Source: a virus
Length of the DNA: 25,989 nucleotides
Direction: 5' to 3' (one strand)
IMG/VR virus record: IMGVR_UViG_3300017818_000096
Span: 1 to 25,989 of that record
Below are positions 21,058 to 25,989 of this stretch, one piece after another. The position numbers were made by a program, and so were the translations under genes. Numbering within the stretch: the first letter of the stretch is position 1; each line of letters opens with the position of its first letter. The notes under the pieces were generated by a model. It was not told the DNA's origin. It saw nothing but the letters and a program-made list of their open reading frames with translations, and made no database searches.

Positions 21058-22140
21058 ATGGAAACTACTGCACTACGCACTGTCACTCCTAATGGGGCTA
21101 AGAAAAGTATCCTTAGGGCATTTAAAAAACAACGACCTATCTTTATTTGGGGACCTCCAGGTATTGGTAAGTCAGATATTATTCACCAAATTGGACGTCA
21201 AATTGAAGGTCATGTAATCGATGTTCGTTTATCACTATGGGAACCTACAGATATTAAAGGCATTCCCTATTATGCGGCAAATGACAATATTATGGCTTGG
21301 GCACCACCCGCAGAACTGCCCGATGCAAAACTAGCAAAAAAACATAAATGGATTATTTTGTTCTTAGACGAAATGAATTCAGCCGCTCCAGCAGTACAAG
21401 CCGCGGCATATCAATTAATCCTTAATCGTAAAATTGGTCAATATGTACTTCCAGACAATGTTCTAATTGTTGCGGCAGGTAACAGAGAAACTGACAAAGG
21501 TGTTACATATAGAATGCCTGCTCCGTTAGCTAACCGTTTTGTACACTTAGAAATGGCTGTTGACTTTGATGACTGGTTTGCTTGGGCTGTAGAAAACAAC
21601 CAGCACAAAGATGTAATTGGATACTTAACTTTTGCGAAGAAAGATTTATACGATTTCGATCCTAAGAGTCCGAGTCGTTCATTTGCTACACCACGTAGTT
21701 GGTCATTCGTAAGTGAACTACTTGAAGATGAAGAGGACGAAGTAACCACAACAGATCTTGTTAGTGGTTCAGTTGGAGAAGGATTGGCTGTCAAGTTTAT
21801 GGCGCACCGTAAGGTTGCATCACAAATGCCTAACCCAACTGACATACTTGCAGGTAAAGTTAAAGAGCTTAAAAACCAAGAAATCAGTGCCATGTATTCC
21901 TTGACTATTTCGCTCTGCTATGAACTCAAACAAGCATCAGATAAAAATGATAAAAAGTTTGATTCAATGGTTAACAACTTCCTGCGATTTGCAATGGATA
22001 ACTTTGAAACTGAACTTGTTGTTATGGGTATTAAAGTTGCTATTACACAATACCAACTTCCAATTGATCCAGACGAAGTTGAATGTTTCGATGAATTCCA
22101 TGACCGTTTTGGTAAGTATATTAAGGCGGCAAACACATAA
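21058..22140 (+). CDS. MoxR-type AAA+ ATPase
   Basis: A 360-residue AAA+ ATPase. I use ATG 21058, eight bases after GAGG (21046-21049); ATG 21022 in the same frame has no good site. Walker A is WGPPGIGKS (G32-S39), Walker B ILFLDEMN (D104-E105), sensor 1 VAAGN (N142), and an Arg-finger-like ANRF follows. A C-terminal helical region of about 150 residues finishes it. MoxR ATPases remodel partner proteins, often VWA-domain proteins encoded next door, and a VWA/HExxH gene lies next. The pair is unusual in a phage. Own promoter; the gene is closed by a strong hairpin. Confidence 0.9.
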   Translation: METTALRTVTPNGAKKSILRAFKKQRPIFIWGPPGIGKSDIIHQIGRQIEGHVIDVRLSLWEPTDIKGIPYYAANDNIMAWAPPAELPDAKLAKKHKWIILFLDEMNSAAPAVQAAAYQLILNRKIGQYVLPDNVLIVAAGNRETDKGVTYRMPAPLANRFVHLEMAVDFDDWFAWAVENNQHKDVIGYLTFAKKDLYDFDPKSPSRSFATPRSWSFVSELLEDEEDEVTTTDLVSGSVGEGLAVKFMAHRKVASQMPNPTDILAGKVKELKNQEISAMYSLTISLCYELKQASDKNDKKFDSMVNNFLRFAMDNFETELVVMGIKVAITQYQLPIDPDEVECFDEFHDRFGKYIKAANT

Positions 22141-22166
22141 GGTAAAAGGGGGCAACCCCTTTTACC
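22141..22166 (+). terminator. Strong intrinsic-type hairpin after the MoxR gene
   Basis: It begins directly after the TAA at 22138-22140. GGTAAAAGGGG (22141-22151) and CCCCTTTTACC (22156-22166) form a perfect 11-bp stem closed by GCAA, a GNRA tetraloop, followed by ATTTTACTT. The T tract is short, so termination may be partial, or the stem may protect the 3' end of the MoxR mRNA. Confidence 0.75.
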
Positions 22167-22173
22167 ATTTTAC

Positions 22174-22202
22174 TTGACACAATGGCACATATTTGTTATA
22201 GT
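22174..22202 (+). promoter_or_regulatory. Sigma70-type promoter for the VWA gene
   Basis: TTGACA (22174-22179) and TATAGT (22197-22202) are 17 bases apart, eight bases after the hairpin. The -10 has one mismatch. It lets the VWA gene be transcribed separately from the MoxR gene. Confidence 0.65.
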
Positions 22203-22228
22203 AAATATATAAACAGAGGACATGGCAC

Positions 22229-23539
22229 ATGAGTTATCCGTTAAGAAACATAGAAGGTAAAAAACACTGGCAACCTAATCCAGATATTACACAAGAACAA
22301 CTTGAAGAAATGAGAGTTGAAGTTCTTGATCGTATCATTGTTGCTCGTGTAGGATTGTTGCTAAGACATCCTTTCTTTGGTAATATGGCAACACGTTTGC
22401 GTATTGTTGCCGCAGACGACTGGTGTCCTACAGCCGCAGTAGACGGCAAAAACTTATATTACAATACACAATTCTTTAATGCAATGGATAACAAAGAAAT
22501 TGAATTTGTTATTGCACATGAGATTTTACATTGTGTATTTGACCATTTAGCTCGTAGAGAAGATCGTAATCCGTTAATTTATAATATTTCTGCAGACTAT
22601 AAAGTTAACAATACACTAGTTAGAGAAAAAATAGGCCAGATGCCTAAACTAGTTGATTGCTTCCAAGACTTTAAATATGAAGATTGGACTTCAGAAGAAA
22701 TTTATGACGAGCTGTACAAAAAATACGATGAAGAAGAATTAAAACAACTAGGTGAACTTTTAGACGAACACATTGACTGGGAAAAAGGTGAAGGCGATAC
22801 ACAAGGTGCTAACAGTCAACCTGGCAAAGATAAAAAAGGTAATACTGAAAGTAAAAAGAAACCTAAATATACAAAAGACGAACTAAGAAAAATTAGAGAT
22901 GAAATTAAAGAAAACATGATTTCATCTGCACAATCTGCAGGTGCTGGTAATGTTCCTAGTGGAGTAGAACGTTTAATTAAAGAACTTACTGAACCTAAAA
23001 TGAACTGGCGTGATATACTACGTCAACAAATCCAAAGTACTATTCGTAATGATTATACATTTAGCCGTCCTTCACGTAAAGGTTGGCATACTGGTGCGGT
23101 TTTACCAGGAATGAATTTTATGGAAACTATTGACATTTGTGTTGGACTTGATATGAGTGGTTCAATTGGAAATAGTCAAGCAAAAGATATGATTAGCGAA
23201 ATCAAAGGTATTATGGATGAATACAAAGATTACAACTTAAAAATTTGGTGTTTTGATACTGAAGTTTACAATGAACAAGACTTTAGTGCAGACAATGGTT
23301 CTGATATATCAGATTACGAAATCTACGGCGGCGGCGGTACAGACTTTGAATGTAACTGGAAATACATGAAAGAAAACGATATTGTTCCTAAAAAGTTTAT
23401 CATGTTTACTGACGGTTACGCATGGGGCAGTTGGGGTGACGAAGATTACTGTGATACTGTTTTTATTATCCATGGTAACAAAGATAAATCAATTGTAGCA
23501 CCATTTGGACAAACGGCATACTATGAGGAAAATGCTTAA
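22229..23539 (+). CDS. HExxH metallopeptidase-like protein with C-terminal VWA domain
   Basis: A 436-residue protein with two parts. The N-terminal half has the zinc-peptidase motif AHEILHCVFDH (H97, E98, H101) and resembles the putative metallopeptidase domain found before VWA-like domains (DUF2201 type). A charged linker (about 175-215) follows. The C-terminal half is a VWA-like domain with an intact MIDAS: DMSGSIG (D308, S310, S312), GGGGTDF (T371, D372) and FTDGY (D395). Together with the MoxR ATPase it forms a MoxR/VWA pair, in which the ATPase probably loads or remodels this protein. Protease target unknown. ATG 22229 follows GAGGA at about 22215. Confidence 0.85.
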   Translation: MSYPLRNIEGKKHWQPNPDITQEQLEEMRVEVLDRIIVARVGLLLRHPFFGNMATRLRIVAADDWCPTAAVDGKNLYYNTQFFNAMDNKEIEFVIAHEILHCVFDHLARREDRNPLIYNISADYKVNNTLVREKIGQMPKLVDCFQDFKYEDWTSEEIYDELYKKYDEEELKQLGELLDEHIDWEKGEGDTQGANSQPGKDKKGNTESKKKPKYTKDELRKIRDEIKENMISSAQSAGAGNVPSGVERLIKELTEPKMNWRDILRQQIQSTIRNDYTFSRPSRKGWHTGAVLPGMNFMETIDICVGLDMSGSIGNSQAKDMISEIKGIMDEYKDYNLKIWCFDTEVYNEQDFSADNGSDISDYEIYGGGGTDFECNWKYMKENDIVPKKFIMFTDGYAWGSWGDEDYCDTVFIIHGNKDKSIVAPFGQTAYYEENA

Positions 23540-23795
23540 AGAACCTAACCCAAAAAACGTATTTGAGAACAGGAGTATGCCTGTGCCTCCACCTCATTTT
23601 GAGTATACAGAAATGGAATTTAGGTATAATATGGAAAATGTTGTTCATGATTGGATATATGACAATCTAAAAGGCAGATTCTATGTTGGTAAAAGCACTG
23701 ATCAAACCCACAATACTATGTTAAAAATAGGATTTGAAGAAGGTAAAGAACTTTCCTATTTCAGTTTGGCATGTCCACATCTAAAATACAAATAA
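23523..23795 (+). CDS. Small hypothetical protein
   Basis: A 90-residue ORF starting inside the end of the VWA gene. ATG 23523 and ATG 23532 are both possible, and an upstream in-frame TTG (23505) less so; the ribosome site is weak, so expression may depend on coupling. The protein has a polar N-terminus, a PVPPPHFEY segment and an amphipathic second half (RYNMENVVHDWIYDNLKG, then KELSYFSLACPHLKY). Contact with the VWA/MoxR proteins is possible because of the overlap. No family recognised. Confidence 0.5.
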   Translation: MRKMLKEPNPKNVFENRSMPVPPPHFEYTEMEFRYNMENVVHDWIYDNLKGRFYVGKSTDQTHNTMLKIGFEEGKELSYFSLACPHLKYK

Positions 23796-23798
23796 ATA
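23791..23798 (+). promoter_or_regulatory. T4-late-type promoter motif AATAAATA
   Basis: AATAAATA fits NATAAATA and ends 37 bases before ATG 23836. Its first bases fall in the stop region of the preceding gene. A simple AT-rich motif can occur by chance, so this is weaker than the motifs at 1375 and 25018. Confidence 0.35.
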
Positions 23799-23835
23799 AA
23801 GTACGTATATAACACATTATAACCAGGAGATAATA

Positions 23836-24105
23836 ATGAGCGATACAACAAAAGAAGTAAAAGAAGCAACTTCTACCGAAGCACCAGCTACACAAGCACC
23901 AGCTTCAGAGAAACCTGCTGAACTTACTATTCAAGACTTGCAGGGGCTGAAAACTATCATCGATGTTGCAAGCACTAGAGGAGCATTTAAACCAAATGAA
24001 ATGCTTAGTGTTGGTACAGTATACAGCAAATTAGAAGCATTCTTAAATGCTGTTTCGAAAAACCAAACACCACAACAAGCCCCAGAAGGAGGCAATAATG
24101 GCTGA
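23836..24105 (+). CDS. Conserved small phage protein, Ala/Pro-rich N-terminus
   Basis: An 89-residue protein behind CAGGAG (about 23824-23829). The N-terminal 30 residues are Thr/Ala/Pro/Glu-rich and probably disordered. The rest is helical (LTIQDLQGLKTIIDVASTRG, then TVYSKLEAFLNAVSK), with a Gly/Asn tail. It resembles small proteins of T4-like cyanophages upstream of baseplate genes, by recollection. It overlaps the next gene by eight bases, with the ribosome site of that gene inside its tail. Function unknown. Confidence 0.65.
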   Translation: MSDTTKEVKEATSTEAPATQAPASEKPAELTIQDLQGLKTIIDVASTRGAFKPNEMLSVGTVYSKLEAFLNAVSKNQTPQQAPEGGNNG

Positions 24106-24697
24106 TCTTAAACATGTAGGTAGATTAACTACCAACAACAGAAAATTAATTGTAGCTTATAGAGTCGTTCCTAACGATCCAGAACACTGCCTAGTAGTGC
24201 ATACGGAAAGTTTAGATGCGGCTGATCATGATAGCTTAATCAATCTAGTTGAAAGCAATGCTGGTCAAAGTGAAAATGACTTAGCTAATGCTATGGCTAG
24301 AACACAACTAACAGATGGTTCGAATATGTTAGCTAGATTTCATACAACTGGAAAACTTGTAAAAGTACCTACTAATGTTGTTGAAATGACTCCTAATATT
24401 ACATCAAGAGTAAATCTTGCAGAACTTAACAAGATTATTGCTGACCAACAAGGTGTAACAGTTGCAGACTTAGCAGTAAAATCTACAGCACCTGCACCAA
24501 CGCAAACTACTAGTGAAGCACCAATTGTAGAAGATGCTACACCTGTAGTAGGTGAAGAACCTTTGTCAGACGAACAGTTAGCCGCACAGTACCGTTCGCA
24601 AGCTGATGCTTTATTTAAAGAAGCAAAAGCTCTTAGAGAACAAGCAGAAGAACTTGTTCCTACTAAGAAAAAAGCGAAACAAACGGCGGATGCCTAA
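24098..24697 (+). CDS. Conserved phage protein, probable virion-related
   Basis: A 199-residue protein; I use ATG 24098, behind GAAGGAGG at about 24085-24092, in place of a longer reading that runs back through the preceding gene. The N-terminal 125 residues are folded (HVGRLTTNNRKLIVAYRVVP, NMLARFHTTGKLVKVP, VVEMTPNITSRVNLAELNK). An Ala/Pro/Thr linker follows and then a charged helix (EEPLSDEQLAAQYRSQA) ending in Lys. I recall this gene next to baseplate or tail genes in T4-like cyanophages, not checked. Virion role probable, function unknown. Confidence 0.7.
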   Translation: MADLKHVGRLTTNNRKLIVAYRVVPNDPEHCLVVHTESLDAADHDSLINLVESNAGQSENDLANAMARTQLTDGSNMLARFHTTGKLVKVPTNVVEMTPNITSRVNLAELNKIIADQQGVTVADLAVKSTAPAPTQTTSEAPIVEDATPVVGEEPLSDEQLAAQYRSQADALFKEAKALREQAEELVPTKKKAKQTADA

Positions 24698-24992
24698 CAA
24701 ACTATCAAAAGACGTAATTGCTCATTGGCCGGAGGTATTTAAAGACATTGATGTAAAAACAGTGCCTATTGAATACCTCCAATCCATTACGATATATTTT
24801 AAAGACGGTCGTAAATGGGTAGTCAATGTAGACAAAAAAGCAAAAGCAAATCCAGAATTAAACTACGGTATTGATAGCTTGCTTAAAGAGTACGAAAACG
24901 CTATTGTAAACATCGATTTTAGGCTTAATACAGCTAAAGTACGCAAAGATATAGAAGCACGTACCAAAACATTCCTGAAAAAGCGAAAGTAA
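24690..24992 (+). CDS. Conserved phage protein upstream of tail-fibre gene
   Basis: A 100-residue protein; I use ATG 24690, overlapping the preceding stop by eight bases, because the longer reading lies inside that gene. It has SKDVIAHWPEVFKDIDVK, a strand pair (QSITIYFKDGRKWVVNVD), a helix and NIDFRLNTAKVRKDI, ending in KKRK. Similar proteins precede baseplate genes in marine T4-like phages, by recollection. It is a candidate small virion or chaperone protein. Confidence 0.65.
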   Translation: MPNKLSKDVIAHWPEVFKDIDVKTVPIEYLQSITIYFKDGRKWVVNVDKKAKANPELNYGIDSLLKEYENAIVNIDFRLNTAKVRKDIEARTKTFLKKRK

Positions 24993-25017
24993 TAATATTC
25001 AGTTAGATTGTCAAAGG

Positions 25018-25025
25018 CATAAATA
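25018..25025 (+). promoter_or_regulatory. T4-late-type promoter motif CATAAATA
   Basis: CATAAATA fits NATAAATA and continues as CTGTAGTA, similar to the sequence after the motif at 1375. It lies in the 73-base gap before the tail-fibre gene, 40 bases before ATG 25066, exactly where a late structural gene should have its promoter. Confidence 0.55.
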
Positions 25026-25065
25026 CTGTAGTAAATAATTTATAGATTATTCAGGAGCCACTTTA

Positions 25066-25989
25066 ATGAGTTTAAGAATTAGAAGAGGAACCGACGCAGA
25101 GCGCCAAACGGTCACCTTTCTTGAGGGAGAGTTAGTTTATACTACGGATACCAAGAAAGTATTCATAGGTGACGGTGCTACACTAGGCGGTGTATCGGTT
25201 GACAGTACTACAGGATCGATTAACAATCTAACAGACGTTAATACAGCAGGCGTACAAATAGGACAAATCCTACAATGGAATGGATCTTCATTTGTACCAG
25301 GAGAACAAGGTGAAGGCCGCAGTATATTTGGCCAAGATAGCACACTACTTGTTGATGCAACAAACAGTTCAATTAATTTAGACGGTACAGTAAAAGGCCA
25401 CGTTGTACCAGATCAAAACATTGCTTACGATTTAGGCTCCGCAAGCAACAGATTTAGAGACTTATATTTAAGTGGCACATCTATTAATTTAGGCGGTTCA
25501 ACAATTACTTCAAGTGGTGGTAAAGTTAGTTTTAGTGAACCAGTTGTTGCACAATTTGAACAGTCAGGCAACACAGATTTAAAAGACAATTACATTACAA
25601 ATACAGCAGTAGGCGGTGCAATTAGTTTACGTCCTGCAGTCAATTCTAATATGAATGTAGCTACAACAGGTGGAACAGTTGTATTTAAAGTAGACTTAGC
25701 GGCTAACTCATTTGGTGCTAATGATGACGCAGTTTTACAACTTCCAGTGTTTGAAGCGGCGGACTTTACTGCACATTCAGCTCTAGCTGGACAAGTTGTA
25801 TTTGATAATTCAACAAAAGGTTTAAAAGTATACAACGGTACAGGATGGGCATCTGCAGGTGGTGCAGGTGGCGGAGGTATTGTTGAAGGCAATGCATACC
25901 GTATTAATATTGTAGACGCAGGTAGTACAGTAGTAGTAAACACTGACACTGGTGTTGTTACAGCAAACCTAACAGGTGATGTAACAGGT
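25066..25989 (+). CDS. Tail-fibre-like structural protein (3' end beyond window)
   Basis: The frame is open from ATG 25066 (CAGGAG at about 25052-25057) to the last base: 308 codons without a stop, so the gene is truncated by the window. The N-terminus, SLRIRRGTDAERQTVTF, LEGELVYTTDTKKVFIGDGA, is the short module found at the start of many phage tail-fibre and structural proteins (Mtd N-terminal-like). Then come GIVYDLGS-type repeat elements (NIAYDLGSASNRFRDLYLSG), beta-rich stretches, a Gly-rich segment GGAGGGGIVEG and the start of a TGDVTG repeat. It is probably a host-recognition fibre or baseplate-attached fibre expressed late. Confidence 0.85.
   Translation, partial: MSLRIRRGTDAERQTVTFLEGELVYTTDTKKVFIGDGATLGGVSVDSTTGSINNLTDVNTAGVQIGQILQWNGSSFVPGEQGEGRSIFGQDSTLLVDATNSSINLDGTVKGHVVPDQNIAYDLGSASNRFRDLYLSGTSINLGGSTITSSGGKVSFSEPVVAQFEQSGNTDLKDNYITNTAVGGAISLRPAVNSNMNVATTGGTVVFKVDLAANSFGANDDAVLQLPVFEAADFTAHSALAGQVVFDNSTKGLKVYNGTGWASAGGAGGGGIVEGNAYRINIVDAGSTVVVNTDTGVVTANLTGDVTG

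Noticed and set aside
1-25989. CRISPR array, tRNA genes or insertion sequence
   Set aside because: No regularly spaced repeats, cloverleaf candidates or transposase genes were seen; gaps are mostly under 100 bases.

Overview
This window is part of the genome of a T4-like tailed phage (myovirus), most likely from a marine bacterium. The DNA is AT-rich. Every supported gene lies on the + strand, and most neighbours overlap by 1-26 bases or abut. The window carries T4-type replication genes (family B DNA polymerase gp43, a clamp-like protein, an RNase H/flap nuclease), T4-late-like promoter motifs and a cyanophage-style tail-fibre N-terminus. Many of the small conserved proteins look like those I recall from cyanophages and SAR11 phages. 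There are no photosynthesis genes here, so the host (Pelagibacter-like or cyanobacterial) cannot be fixed. I see no tRNA, rRNA, CRISPR array or insertion sequence.

Layout. 1-2600: small Lys-rich, often Cys-containing proteins that look virion-associated, plus a 2OG-Fe(II) oxygenase. 2580-3970: a DsbA-like DNA-binding protein behind a perfect sigma70-type promoter, two small membrane proteins and an SGNH-hydrolase-like protein. 4011-9517: DNA polymerase behind a hairpin with the geometry of the T4 gp43 translational operator, a coiled-coil protein, a three-gene sugar-activation cassette (cytidylyltransferase, phosphomannomutase-like HAD enzyme, NDP-sugar epimerase), then the clamp-like gene with its own perfect promoter. 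9518-13810: a tRNA-guanine-transglycosylase/DpdA-like enzyme, small proteins, a QueD-like protein and a GT-B glycosyltransferase. 13791-17157: cupin, phosphoribosyltransferase, second 2OG oxygenase, HIT protein and second SGNH protein. 17143-20231: QueE, RNase H and conserved small proteins. 20257-20977: two small genes, the first behind a late promoter and a start-codon hairpin. 20974-23795: a MoxR-type AAA+ ATPase and a VWA/HExxH metallopeptidase-like protein, separated by a strong hairpin and separate promoters. 23791-25989: late, probably virion-related genes ending in a truncated tail-fibre gene.

How it works together. DpdA-like, QueD-like and QueE proteins suggest that this phage makes a 7-deazaguanine base and inserts it into its own DNA, a known shield against restriction. 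FolE and QueC would have to be elsewhere in the genome or come from the host. The nearby glycosyltransferase and nucleotide-sugar cassette could serve DNA hypermodification or host-surface glycan remodelling; the sequence does not decide. Two promoter classes divide the window: host sigma70-like promoters ahead of replication, deazaguanine and MoxR/VWA genes, and NATAAATA late motifs ahead of probable structural or late genes. RNA hairpins near two start codons suggest translational control in the T4 style.
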